Assembly (NCBI GenBank): GCA_016703945.1
Contig: JADJBC010000010.1
Span: forward strand, 1 to 64,000
Length of the DNA: 64,000 nucleotides
Reading direction: 5' to 3'
Source of the DNA: Candidatus Aalborgicola danicus
Lineage (GTDB): Bacteria; Pseudomonadota; Gammaproteobacteria; Burkholderiales; Burkholderiaceae_C
Of this stretch, positions 1 to 8,334 are shown piece by piece; within the stretch, counting starts at the first letter, position 1; every line of letters starts with the position of its first letter. Under the pieces are notes generated by a model. That model had not been told where the DNA came from. It saw nothing but the letters and a program-made list of their open reading frames with translations, and did no database searches. A program made the position numbers and the translations under genes.

Positions 1-1670
1 GTGATTGGGAATCCGCCGTTTTTGGGCGACAAGAAGATGCGCGCTGAGTTGGGTGATGGCTACACCACCACGCTGCGCAAGGTGTACGAGGGCCGTGTAC
101 CGGGCGGAGCGGACTTGGTTTGCTACTGGTTTGAGAAAGCCCGCACCGCGATTGAAACCAATGGCCTGGGTGCGGCGGGGCTGGTGTCGACCAGCGTCAT
201 TACACGCGGGGCCAATCGGCAAGTGCTGGATCGCGTTTGCGAAACCAAGCGCATTTACGAAGCGTGGGAGCGACCAACGTTGGGTCAACGAAGGCGCAGC
301 TTTGCGGGTGTCATTGGTTGCGTTTGGACATGCAAGGCAAGACACAAGCAATTGGATGGGCACAACGCAACGTCCAATTCACCCGACCTTTGAGGGCGCG
401 GCGGAGCTGATAGCGTTGACTTAACCACTGGTCACGCAACTTAGGCAATGCACGCACAGCATTCGTCGGTATCCAGAAGACTGGGCCATTCGAGATATGC
501 GGTGAATTGGCACGTGACTGGTTGCGCCAACCGAATCCTCATGGCCAGTCGAATAGCATTGTGGTGCGTCCATGGTCCAACGGACTCGACGTCACGCGAC
601 GAAACCGTGACATGTGGATTGTTGACTACGGTGCGGAGATGCAGGCAGTCGAAGCAAGTCTCTTCGAAAAGCCCTTTGAGTACGTCACGAAACATGTCAA
701 GCCGATGCGCGTTGGCAAACGCGAGGCCCGAACAAACGAGTGCTATTGGCTGTTCCAGTGGTCACGCCCTGTAATGCGTGTGGCAATTGCGGGGCTGCCT
801 CGCATCGTCGTCACCCCTGAAGTGGCCAAACATCGCAACTTTGTATGGCTGCCCGCGACTACAGTGGCCGACAAAAATCTGAGTGTCGTCGCCCGCGCCG
901 ACGACAGTACCTTCGGCATCCTGCACAGCCGCTTCCACGAACTCTGGTCGCTGCGCATGGGCCCCTCGCTGGAAGACCGGCCGCGCTACACGCCCACCAC
1001 CTGCTTCGAAACCTTCCCCTTCCCCGCAGGCTTGACACCTGCAGACACGGCCCACCAGCGTACGGAGACGCTGGAGAACGGCGCAGTCATTCCAGCTGAT
1101 TTCTTTGAGTCAAATCAGCCTCCAGCCCACGTAAACATTGCGAAAGCAGCTATGACAAACATAGCATTTTCAAACCAGATCGAGGCGCAAGAGAGGGCTG
1201 GGGCGGGCGTGGGGCAGAGGTTGGGGCCGATTTCGGAACCGCAGGTTCATGAGGCCACGGCCTCTGCCCCACACCCGCCCCTGAACCCGCCCTCGCTTGC
1301 GCCGGGCGTGCGCCACAACGCAATTGCCATAGCCACCGCAGCCAAACACCTGAACGACCTGCGCGAAAACTGGCTCAATCCCAGGGAGTGGACAGAGCGT
1401 GTGCCCGAAGTCATCCCGCTGGGCATGGACAAAAGCCCCTACCCTGACCGCATCCTGCCCAAACACGGCCACGAGAAAGACCTGGCCGAACGCACGCTGA
1501 CCAAGCTCTACAACCAACGCCCCGCCTGGCTAGCCGCCGCGCACAAGGCGCTGGACATGGCAGTCGCCCAGGCCTACGGCTGGAACGACTACACCCCCGA
1601 CATGCCCGACGAAGAAATCCTCAAGCGCCTGCTGGCGCTGAACCTGCAGCGATCAGGTGGTGGGGCGTAG
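1..1670 (+). pseudogene. Class I SAM-dependent DNA methyltransferase (type IIG-like), frameshifted, 5' end outside window
   Basis: The visible start carries the amino-methyltransferase motif IV as GNPPFLG (residues 3-9), followed by family-like text (GGADLVCYWFEKA, SRFHELWSLRMG, TTCFETFPFP, LTKLYNQRPAWL). The coding text moves from frame 1 to frame 2 near 269, where tgggagc carries one G too many, back to frame 1 near 410, and to frame 3 near 437. From about 438 to the stop at 1670 it is open. A repeat copy (1112-1170) is inserted in frame between the FPFP block and the C-terminal helical part. The protein probably methylated adenine in a restriction-modification or phage-defence system. The N-terminal part lies outside the window, so a fused nuclease cannot be judged. 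As read the gene is dead, although indel errors could explain the shifts. Confidence 0.75.
1112..1170 (-). repeat. Dispersed ~60-bp repeat, copy A, in frame inside the methyltransferase gene
   Basis: The reverse complement reads aaaatgctat...atagctg.tttcgcaatgtttacgtgggctggaggc, almost the same as the copy at 23840-23899. Here it is translated in frame on the plus strand and encodes PPAHVNIAKAAMT. The copy in the histidine kinase gene (37113-37170) encodes PLAHVDIAKTAIT in the same repeat frame. Confidence 0.8.
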
Positions 1671-1717
1671 CTACCAAGCGTTTGCCGAGAAACCGCCGTC
1701 ACTGATAGACTTTACCC

Positions 1718-1933
1718 ATGAAAACCGCACTACAACCCATTGCACATCTTGGCAAGTTTGAGCGCCTGCAACTGGTGGAGGACTTGTGGGACGACTTCGC
1801 CAGTGACTCCGGGCCAGAAACGCGCCCAGAAGTATTGGATGAATTGGCGCGACGCTCCGCGTGGCGTGACAGTCACCCCAATCAGGGAAAAAGCCTGTTT
1901 CAAATTGCCCAATCGCTCGGCGTGCACTTGTGA
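1718..1933 (+). CDS. Addiction-module antitoxin of a RelE/ParE-type system
   Basis: This 71-residue protein resembles the short 'addiction module component' antitoxins, with the helix RLQLVEDLWDDFAS, the ELARRSAWRDSHPNQGKS stretch and the usual size. Such antitoxins bind and neutralise a RelE/ParE-like toxin encoded directly downstream and repress their own promoter. The stop codon overlaps the GTG start of the toxin remnant at 1930, which is the normal translational coupling for these pairs. The antitoxin frame is intact although its toxin is destroyed. The start ATG follows a short gap after the methyltransferase remnant. Family assignment is by pattern, not by database search. Confidence 0.75.
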   Translation: MKTALQPIAHLGKFERLQLVEDLWDDFASDSGPETRPEVLDELARRSAWRDSHPNQGKSLFQIAQSLGVHL

Positions 1934-2096
1934 AGTGGACTGTTGAATTCGAACCCCAACCCAGGCGGGATTTCGGCGCATTCTTCTGAGGCGTTTTCCT
2001 TACGCACTGCATTTTGAGTTGTTGAAAGGGGAAACTGTGTCTGTTTTGGCCTGCTTGCACCACAGGCGCAATCCTTTGCAATGGCCTGGTAATTAG
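1930..2096 (+). pseudogene. RelE/ParE-family toxin remnant with internal deletion
   Basis: From the GTG at 1930 the text reads VKWTVEFEPQPRRDFGAF and stops at 1989. In another frame, from about 1986, it continues LRRFPYALHFELLKGETVSV and LACLHHRRNP to the stop at 2096. The first part matches the N-terminal strand and the second the C-terminal RRFPYAL...VLA..H.RR core of ParE/RelE toxins of about 90-100 residues. Roughly 40-50 central residues are missing and the two ends are out of frame. A lost block of this size is a real deletion, not a one-base error. The remnant overlaps the antitoxin stop codon, as expected for an operon partner. Confidence 0.75.
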
Positions 2097-2106
2097 ATGC
2101 CCTTGA

Positions 2107-2157
2107 GCGCTGGAGGGTATTCGCAAGTGGTTGGAAACCCATGGAGTCAAACCATGA
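2107..2157 (+). pseudogene. HicA toxin remnant (C-terminal tail only)
   Basis: Sixteen codons ending in TGA at 2155-2157 read ALEGIRKWLETHGVKP, the typical C-terminus of the longer HicA mRNA-interferase type (...IRKWLEENGVTP). The stop overlaps the ATG of hicB at 2154, the normal hicA-hicB junction. An in-frame stop (tga 2104-2106) lies directly upstream and the rest of the toxin is missing. The tail begins eight bases after the end of the ParE-type remnant, so a single deletion may have fused or removed both toxin genes. Confidence 0.65.
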
Positions 2158-2489
2158 AAAATGTGATGAAAATCAACGGGTACAAGGCGCTGATTGCCTT
2201 TGACCCGGAAACCAATCTGTTCCGTGGCGAGTTCATCGACCTGAACGGCGGCGCGGACTTTTATGCGGCTGACGTCAAAGCGCTTCAGCGTGAAGGCGAG
2301 ATTTCGTTGAACGTGTTTTTGGACATGTGCCGCGAAGATGGCGTGGAACCGCGCAAAAGTTACTCCGGCAAGCTCATGGTGCGTTTGCCCGCGGAACTCC
2401 ATGAGCGTGCGGCTGTTGCGGCCGCTTCGCATGGAAAAAGTCTGAATGCTTGGTTAGCCGAAGCGGTTGCGCAGGCTGCTCAGGTCTGA
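2154..2489 (+). CDS. hicB: HicB-family antitoxin
   Basis: This 111-residue protein has the HicB fold pattern. The N-terminal partial RNase-H-like part begins MKNVMKINGYKALIAFDPET and continues with RGEFIDLNGGADFYAADVKAL. The C-terminal ribbon-helix-helix DNA-binding part contains GKLMVRLPAELHERAAVAAA and SLNAWLAEAV. HicB normally neutralises HicA and represses the operon. The start at 2154 is chosen because it overlaps the HicA tail stop. No intact hicA is present, so this is an orphan antitoxin. The next gene (LysR) starts nine bases after its stop. Confidence 0.85.
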   Translation: MKNVMKINGYKALIAFDPETNLFRGEFIDLNGGADFYAADVKALQREGEISLNVFLDMCREDGVEPRKSYSGKLMVRLPAELHERAAVAAASHGKSLNAWLAEAVAQAAQV

Positions 2490-2497
2490 CCCACGCC

Positions 2498-3385
2498 ATG
2501 TCCGCCGCCCGCATTCCCCCCATCCAGTGCCTGCTGACCTTCGAGGCCCTGGCTCGTTTGCGTAGCGTCACCCAAGCGGCCGAGGAACAGTGCGTCACGC
2601 CCAGCGCCGTGAGCCACCGCGTGCGCCAACTCGAACAAATCATCGGCACCAAGCTGTTTGGCCGGGCCGACTTTTCGTTGACCACCGAGGGCAGCGAATA
2701 CCTGGCCCACGTGCGCGAGGGCCTGGCCAGCCTGCAGAAGTTTCCCAGTTCGGCCGCCGCACCGGGCAAGCGCAAGCTGCGCCTGGCGGTCACGCCCACC
2801 TTCTCGCGCTCCATCCTGATCCCGCGCCTGCGCCAGTTCACCGACGCATACCCTGAGATTGATTTGACGTTGCAGGTCTCCATTCCGCTGCTGGACGTCG
2901 TGGCCGAAGACGCCGACCTGATGGTCCGCTTTGGCCCCGGCCGTTATGCCGACATGGAGCATGCCCTGCTGATGAAGGACGAGGTCACACCGCTGGCCTC
3001 GCCCGCCTTTGTGCGCGAGCATGGACCCTTCGATGTGCCGCAGGACCTGCAAGGCGTGCCACTGTTGCGCAGCCCGCTGGAGCCCTGGCGCACCTGGTTT
3101 GCGGCGCGCGGGCTGGACTGGCCGGAGCCAGTGGACGGCTCCCAGTTCAACGACATCGGCCTGATGTGCGACGGCGCGGCGGCCGGCATGGGCGTGGCCC
3201 TGGTGCGCCTGAAGCTGGGCGCGCCCTGGCTGGAGAACGGCACGCTGGTGCGTCTGGGCAGTAGCGAAGTCTTTTGCGCCAACGTGCCCAGCCCGCACGC
3301 CCACTACCTGTGCTGGCGCACCGGCATGATGGACCGTTGGGAGTGTGCGGCTTTTGCCGACTGGTTGCGCAAGGTCACGGCCTGA
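2498..3385 (+). CDS. LysR-family transcriptional regulator, GcvA-like
   Basis: This 295-residue protein is of normal LysR length. An N-terminal winged helix-turn-helix (RSVTQAAEEQCVTPSAVSHR, about residues 21-40; then RQLEQIIGTKLFGR) is followed by the substrate-binding domain starting near KRKLRLAVTPTF. The sequence pattern is closest to the GcvA/AmpR-type branch that begins by scoring a 'LLTFEALARL' motif. The start ATG at 2498 gives the canonical N-terminus. An earlier in-frame start at 2450 would overlap hicB. It lies nine bases after hicB, so read-through from the antitoxin promoter is possible. The target genes and ligand cannot be read from the sequence. Confidence 0.85.
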   Translation: MSAARIPPIQCLLTFEALARLRSVTQAAEEQCVTPSAVSHRVRQLEQIIGTKLFGRADFSLTTEGSEYLAHVREGLASLQKFPSSAAAPGKRKLRLAVTPTFSRSILIPRLRQFTDAYPEIDLTLQVSIPLLDVVAEDADLMVRFGPGRYADMEHALLMKDEVTPLASPAFVREHGPFDVPQDLQGVPLLRSPLEPWRTWFAARGLDWPEPVDGSQFNDIGLMCDGAAAGMGVALVRLKLGAPWLENGTLVRLGSSEVFCANVPSPHAHYLCWRTGMMDRWECAAFADWLRKVTA

Positions 3386-3396
3386 GGCTGCCGCGC

Positions 3397-4560
3397 CTAC
3401 GCGCTTGCGACGACCACCTGGTTGCCGCCTTGTTCCATGGCCTGTTCGACCGCAGATGTGGCCCGCTGCATGACATCCAGCGGGGCATCGATAGGCCGGG
3501 CAACGGCGGCCCCAATGCTGACGCGCAAACCCCGGCCCAGCGGGGGCAAAAAGGAAACTGCCCGGCGCAACCGGGCAGCCATTGCAGCCATTTCGCTGTC
3601 GTCCGTTCCTGGCAGCAGCATCGCAAATCGGCGCGAGTCCAGACACGCCAGCGTGTCGTAACCCCGTGCCTGGGCTTTGACGACCTTGGCCACACGGCGC
3701 AGTGCATCGTCTTTGGCGACCGCACCAAAATCCCTGGCAAACACCCCAAGATGGTCGATCTCTGCCAACAGCAGTGCCAAACGCGACTGGGTTCCCTCCA
3801 CCCGCAAGAGTTCTTCCCCCAACGCGCGCTCAAAGGCGCGCTGGTTGTTCAGCCCGGTCACGGGATCAACGGGACTGCTCTGGGCCAGTTCGGCGTTTTC
3901 GCCTTCCAGCTTGACCTGGTAATGCTCCAGCTCCACCTGCATCTCCATGACGGACTGGTTCAGCGTCTCCAGATCGGAATTGGCCCGGCGCAGAGCCAGC
4001 AACTCGCCCACCTGGCGCGCCAATGCCTGCAAACCCTGGGCCATGGATGGCGTCAATTGGCGCGGAACGCGGTCAATGACACACACAGTTCCCAGCGCCG
4101 CTCCCGATGGCGTGAGCAATGGCGCCCCGGCATAGAAGCGGATGCCCGGCTCACCCACCACCAGCGGGTTGTGCATGAAGCGGGGGTCCTTACTGGCATC
4201 TCGCACCTCCATGATGGCCGAGGGATTGCGGATGGCGTGGGCGCAAAAGGCCTGGTCGCGCGGTGTCTCCATCTGGTCCAGCCCGACGCGCGCCTTGAAC
4301 CACTGGCGGTCTTCGGTAATCAGGGACACCAGGGCAATGGGCGTCCCACACATCAGGGATGCCATGTTCACGATGTCGTCGAAAGCCGGTTCTGGCGCGG
4401 TATCGATCAGGTGGTAGCTTTGCAGTACCTCCAAACGCCGGGTCTCGTCATCCACGGTCATAGCGGGCATCAGGGGCTCCAGCCGGGTGCTTTCAAATCC
4501 GCCGACATTAGACGCAAGACGGTCGTGCCTCGCTTCTTCGGGAACGGCGGGGTCGAACAT
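3397..4560 (-). CDS. GAF-domain protein with degenerate GGDEF domain
   Basis: This 387-residue cytosolic protein has a GAF domain at about residues 40-190 (RRLEVLQSYHLIDTAPEPAF, TPIALVSLITEDRQWFKARVG, CAHAI, FYAGAPL, LGTVCVID), a coiled-coil linker and a C-terminal GGDEF-like domain (DPVTGLNNQRAFERAL onward). The diguanylate cyclase signature is lost: the GGDEF position reads LDSRRF, so cyclic-di-GMP synthesis is unlikely and a sensory or GTP-binding role is more plausible. An AGGAG Shine-Dalgarno sits about nine bases before the ATG. It is convergent with the upstream LysR gene, with 11 bases between stops. Confidence 0.8.
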   Translation of the reverse strand: MFDPAVPEEARHDRLASNVGGFESTRLEPLMPAMTVDDETRRLEVLQSYHLIDTAPEPAFDDIVNMASLMCGTPIALVSLITEDRQWFKARVGLDQMETPRDQAFCAHAIRNPSAIMEVRDASKDPRFMHNPLVVGEPGIRFYAGAPLLTPSGAALGTVCVIDRVPRQLTPSMAQGLQALARQVGELLALRRANSDLETLNQSVMEMQVELEHYQVKLEGENAELAQSSPVDPVTGLNNQRAFERALGEELLRVEGTQSRLALLLAEIDHLGVFARDFGAVAKDDALRRVAKVVKAQARGYDTLACLDSRRFAMLLPGTDDSEMAAMAARLRRAVSFLPPLGRGLRVSIGAAVARPIDAPLDVMQRATSAVEQAMEQGGNQVVVASA

Positions 4561-4891
4561 AGTGAACTCCTGTTTCTATAAAAATTGGATGCTAACGCAG
4601 ACCGGCACGGTCCCGGGTTCGCCCGCCTACATCCCCGCACCCGCCGTACAAATTCCACGCAGACGATGCATTTTTATCAACCCGCCCCATGTGGCTCGCC
4701 CTATCGTGTGCACATGTACGCATGCCCTCCAGCATGAACACCATTGACATCACAACCCATCCTCAGGCGCTACAAAAAAATGAGCTGCTCATGCAGGTTG
4801 TACGAGGGCTGGAGGTTCATTTGCCTTCAAGCTCATTGGCCAGTTGGCGGTGGGGTCGAGGTTGCCTGACCAAACAGCCGGGCGTGACACC
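4561..4891. other. Mosaic intergenic region: glcD 5'-end-like text, repeat copy and isoamylase fragment
   Basis: No convincing gene is seen. An ATG at 4734 starts text (MNTIDITTHPQALQKNELL) that parallels the N-terminus of the glcD product at 8335 (MNATASTATTQLLQKTELQ). The ATG-to-repeat distance of 35 bases is the same in both. It includes repeat copy B (4769-4834). Directly after it, 4839-4864 matches 25 of 26 bases of 6195-6220 inside the isoamylase gene. The part next to 4561 should hold the promoter of the GAF/GGDEF gene. Confidence 0.6.
4769..4834 (+). repeat. Dispersed ~60-bp repeat, copy B
   Basis: It reads gctacaaaaaaatgagctgc and continues to gcaggttgtacgagggctgg and aggttcatttgccttcaag. 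It is most like copy C inside glcD and belongs with it to a subgroup having gcaggttgtacg in place of gcaatgtttacg. Confidence 0.75.
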
Positions 4892-5542
4892 CTATTCCTG
4901 CGTGAACTGGAATTCGATCTGAGTCACGCGTTCGCTGCGGATGGGCTCGAAGCGCCATTTGGCGATCGCTTCGATTGCCGATCTGTCAAGGCGACGACTG
5001 CTGCCGGAAATGACCGATGGCTTCGCAACCGTGCCATCCGGCTGAACGGTGAACGACAGCCGCACCTTGGCGTTGATGGTTTCATTGCGCAACTCGTATG
5101 GAATGGTGGGCTCCACCACGGCAATCGGTACCAGGGGTCTTGCGGTGTCAGAGACTACTTCTGGCTCCGCAGCCGCAGGTGTCACCACGCTGGCAACTGC
5201 AGGCACAGGGTTGACGGGTTGGGGCTGCTGCACGTCAGCGGCTGTAGAGAGGGCGGCTTCGGCAGCCGTGGCTGGCCCATTCAGCTCGGGTTTCCTGGCC
5301 GAGGCTGGCGCAGGCATGTCCGTCTTGGCGCGCGGCTTGTTTGCATCGGGCTTCTTGGGTTGGTCGGCAAAGTATTTGATCCAGCGGTACACGTTGTCGG
5401 CCTGGCGTTGGGACCTTTCGATGGCAGTCGGGTCTGACGCGGCTTTGTCTGGGATGGGTGCTAGTTGCGCGCGCGCAGGCAATGCGAGGCTCAAGCAGAC
5501 CAGAGATAGGGCTCCAGAGAAGGCGGATGGTTTGAACAACAC
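4892..5542 (-). CDS. TonB C-terminal-domain protein (energy transducer TonB-like), periplasmic
   Basis: This 216-residue protein has a signal peptide (MLFKPSAFSGALSLVCLSLA, cleavage after ARA), a long Ala/Pro/Lys-rich linker and a C-terminal TonB domain (VVEPTIPYELRNETINAKVR, LSFTVQPDGTVAKPSVISGS, AIEAIAKWRFEPI). TonB proteins carry proton-motive energy to outer-membrane transporters, but no exbBD or receptor gene is adjacent, so the partner is unknown. The N-terminus looks like a cleaved signal rather than the usual uncleaved TonB anchor. The GTG at 5542 is preferred because AGGAAGGGA precedes it; in-frame starts at 5584/5587 lack a site. Confidence 0.75.
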   Translation of the reverse strand: MLFKPSAFSGALSLVCLSLALPARAQLAPIPDKAASDPTAIERSQRQADNVYRWIKYFADQPKKPDANKPRAKTDMPAPASARKPELNGPATAAEAALSTAADVQQPQPVNPVPAVASVVTPAAAEPEVVSDTARPLVPIAVVEPTIPYELRNETINAKVRLSFTVQPDGTVAKPSVISGSSRRLDRSAIEAIAKWRFEPIRSERVTQIEFQFTQE

Positions 5543-5723
5543 AGGTCCCTTCCTGAAAATGTGACGAATTGCGCCGGGTAGCATCAAGTTAAACTTTCAC
5601 GGAAGCCAAGGGGCTTACCCCGATTGCAGTGCAGCGCTGATGCGAATCCGCATACTCTGTCCGTGCTTTCCATTCGTCAGTCTCCAATTTCTTTTGAGGG
5701 ACAAAGCCCACTGCGACGTTGGG

Positions 5724-8024
5724 TTACTTGGCAATCAACACCAGCGCACCACGCCCACACACGCCGTAGACGGTAGCCTCGCCACCGATCAGATCTTCCG
5801 CGCCAGGGGTGCGAACCTGCCCCGCACCTTCGGCCCAGGCGCAGGTGTCGGTTACGCGGTACCAGGTTTTGCCATAACCCGGCCAAGGCAAGCTGAAGTT
5901 GACCTGACTGCTCCATGCGTTGTAGGCCACATAGATTGCCGATGCGGTGTCGCCCAGTTCACTGCCATCCAGTCGCCACGCAATCGCATGGTTGGCGGAA
6001 TTGGTGAAATAGGCAGCGTCAGCCACGTAGCCGTCGGGTTTGAACCAGCGCAGCTGTTCCATCACATTGGCATTGTTGTCCACGGCGGAATAAAAGTTAC
6101 CGGGACGCAGCGCTGCATGGGCTTTGCGAAATGCGACCATGCCCTTGGTGAATGCCTGGAAGTTGCTCTGGTCGGCGTTCCAGCTCCAGTTGAGCCAGTT
6201 GGCGGTGGAGTCGAGGTTGTAGGGGTTGTTGTTGCAATTCAGACTGCGCAGCGCTTCGTCACCGCCGACCAGCATCGGCACGCCGCCCGACACCATCATC
6301 AAGGCCAGCCCGGTTCGCGCGGCCTGGCGCTGCGCGCTGGCCACGCTGCCCTGGTCCCAACTGTTGTTGTTGTCGTCGCCCCCATCGCTGGGCCCCATTG
6401 GCCAGGCCTGGTTGTTGTTCTTGCCATTGCAACTGTACAAATCTTTCAAGGTAAAACCGTCATGCGCGGTGATGAAGTTGACCGAATGCCAGGGCTTGCG
6501 GCCATCGTCGCCATACAGGTCACTGGAGCCAGCGAAGCGGGATGCCATTTGCCCGGTGGTGATGGGCTCCGAGCCGAGCTTGTTCTGGGCTTTGCGCACG
6601 GTGTCGCGGTACAGGCCATTCCACTCGGCCCAGCCGCTGGGGAAGCCGCCCACCTGGTAGGAGTTTCCACCAATGGCCCAGGGCTCGGCGATCAGGTCCA
6701 CGCCACTGCCACCAGCCGCCGGACGCGGTGGCAACTCGGCGACGATGCGGTTCAGCGCATTGGCCGCGTGCATTTTGTCGAAGTTGAAGCAGCCGTGTTC
6801 GCAGGTGTTGCCCAGCACCGAGGCCAGATCGAAGCGGTACCCGTCCACGCCCAAGGTGTCGCGCCAGTAGGCCAGTGAGTCGACGATCAGGTTTTGCGCC
6901 ACCGGGTTGTGCGTGTTGTAGTTGCCGCCGACGCCGGTGTTGTCCCAGGACGATTGTTTGTCCGTGGTCAGGCTGTAGTAGGTGGGGTTGTCCAGCCCGC
7001 GCATGCCGTAGAGGTTGTAGGTGGTCTTGTCGGTTGGGCTCCAGGCACCCCCCTCACCGGTGTGGTTGTAGACCACGTCGATCAGCACCTTGATGCCCTG
7101 GTCGTGGTAGGCCTTGACCATTTCCTTGAACTCACGGGTTGGGCCGCCGGGCGTCTTGTCGTAGGCAAAGCGGCGATCCGGCGCGAAGTAGTTGAGGGTC
7201 ATGTAGCCCCAGTAGTTGTCACCGGTGTCCGAGTATGGGTCCGCATCATTGGTGTCGTTCTGCGTTTCCTGCACCGGCAGAAATTCGACTGCGGTGACAC
7301 CCAGGCTGGCCAGATACGCGGCCTTCAGACCCGCACCCTTGTAGGTGCCGCGGTAGATCGCCGCGATGCCGGGGTCGTTCATGGTCAGGCCGCGCACATG
7401 GGCCTCATAAACGATGTCGTCCTTGAAGGCGCGTGTTGGCTTGGTGCCGGTAGATTGGGTGTCGGCAGCCAGCACGATGCTCTTGGGCGCTATGGCACCG
7501 GTATCCAGGTTGCGGTACAGCGCGCCGCTGGCGTACACGGTGCCGTTGGCCATGGTCACCGTCACCGGGTCATGGCTCAACTCGCGGGCATACGGGTCGG
7601 CCAACAGCTTGTTGGGATTGAAGTGGTTGCCAGCGGCATCCACATCGGTGATGAAACCGGTCGCGGTACCCTTGGTCCATGTTGTGCTGTACGGCCAGTT
7701 GGCACCCCAGGCGCGGTAGCCATAGTAGACCGTGCCGGTGATGCCGTAGCTTTGCAGCGTGGTCACCGGAATGCTCAACGCCCACACGTTGCCAGTACCT
7801 TTGACCATGACCCGCTTTCTCTTCTCTTGTGTTCCCGTGGCGCTGCTGTACAGATAGAGCTCGATGCGCTGGGCGCTGCTGGAATAGACCTTGAAGTTCA
7901 CATTGGCCTGCGTCGCGTCGTAGCGCGCCCCCAACTGATTGGCGTCAACCGCGGCCTGGGCCAAAGGACTGATCCAGAGAAAGCAGCCCATCACCGTGGC
8001 AAAGAAAATTCGGCCGAAATTCAT
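5724..8024 (-). CDS. iam: Secreted isoamylase (glycogen/amylopectin debranching enzyme, GH13)
   Basis: This 766-residue protein closely resembles Pseudomonas amyloderamosa isoamylase as I recall it, including blocks such as GTKPTRAFKDDIVYEAHVRG, FLPVQETQNDTNDADPYSD, VAQNLIVDSLAYWRDTLGVD and YRVTDTCAWAEGAG. It hydrolyses alpha-1,6 branches outside the cytoplasm. A signal peptide (residues 1-24, ending LAQA) is followed by the N-terminal CBM48-like domain and the barrel. Catalytic regions are visible: nucleophile Asp in GYRFDLASVLG (about residue 395), acid Glu in LIAEPWAIGG (about 445), Asp in TAHDGF (about 524). The ATG at 8024 gives a clean signal peptide and has GGGAG upstream. No other starch gene is nearby. 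Confidence 0.93.
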   Translation of the reverse strand: MNFGRIFFATVMGCFLWISPLAQAAVDANQLGARYDATQANVNFKVYSSSAQRIELYLYSSATGTQEKRKRVMVKGTGNVWALSIPVTTLQSYGITGTVYYGYRAWGANWPYSTTWTKGTATGFITDVDAAGNHFNPNKLLADPYARELSHDPVTVTMANGTVYASGALYRNLDTGAIAPKSIVLAADTQSTGTKPTRAFKDDIVYEAHVRGLTMNDPGIAAIYRGTYKGAGLKAAYLASLGVTAVEFLPVQETQNDTNDADPYSDTGDNYWGYMTLNYFAPDRRFAYDKTPGGPTREFKEMVKAYHDQGIKVLIDVVYNHTGEGGAWSPTDKTTYNLYGMRGLDNPTYYSLTTDKQSSWDNTGVGGNYNTHNPVAQNLIVDSLAYWRDTLGVDGYRFDLASVLGNTCEHGCFNFDKMHAANALNRIVAELPPRPAAGGSGVDLIAEPWAIGGNSYQVGGFPSGWAEWNGLYRDTVRKAQNKLGSEPITTGQMASRFAGSSDLYGDDGRKPWHSVNFITAHDGFTLKDLYSCNGKNNNQAWPMGPSDGGDDNNNSWDQGSVASAQRQAARTGLALMMVSGGVPMLVGGDEALRSLNCNNNPYNLDSTANWLNWSWNADQSNFQAFTKGMVAFRKAHAALRPGNFYSAVDNNANVMEQLRWFKPDGYVADAAYFTNSANHAIAWRLDGSELGDTASAIYVAYNAWSSQVNFSLPWPGYGKTWYRVTDTCAWAEGAGQVRTPGAEDLIGGEATVYGVCGRGALVLIAK

Positions 8025-8334
8025 TAGCGTGACTCCCAAGGTCGTGAAACAGAGGACAGACCCAAAAAACTCCGGCTGCCGTGCAGTTTTGTAGTCAAAG
8101 TACATTTAATTCTAGGGAGTCGTCAAAGCACAACCATAGGGGTTAACCCAAATCAACGTCACGTGTTTACCCTGATATCCGTCTGATAACGCGGCGCAGT
8201 GCACGAAAAAATATAGTAAAACAACATTTTTCGAGAGCCCATGGGGCACCGAAGAACCCCAGGCCTCCAAAATTCACACAGACGGTTCAATTTCTTCACG
8301 CCGCAGCGCTGTGGTTTGGCGTACAGTGAGCCGC
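8025..8334. other. Divergent intergenic region between isoamylase and glcD
   Basis: No gene is seen. The stretch is clearly more A/T-rich than its neighbours and should contain both promoters. An inverted pair cgaaaaa (8204-8210) and tttttcg (8227-8233) with a 16-base spacer is the only symmetrical element noticed; its function is unknown. Confidence 0.4.

Noticed and set aside
2480..3646. Long minus-strand open frame opposite the LysR gene
   Set aside because: It is an antisense shadow with Ala/Gly/His/Gln-rich text, no family pattern and no ribosome site.
5640..6878. Plus-strand open frame opposite the isoamylase gene
   Set aside because: It mirrors a highly conserved gene and has low-complexity composition.
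8204..8233. Inverted cgaaaaa/tttttcg pair as a terminator or operator
   Set aside because: The arms are short, A/T-only apart from the ends, and the 16-base spacing is not diagnostic; kept only as a note on the intergenic region.
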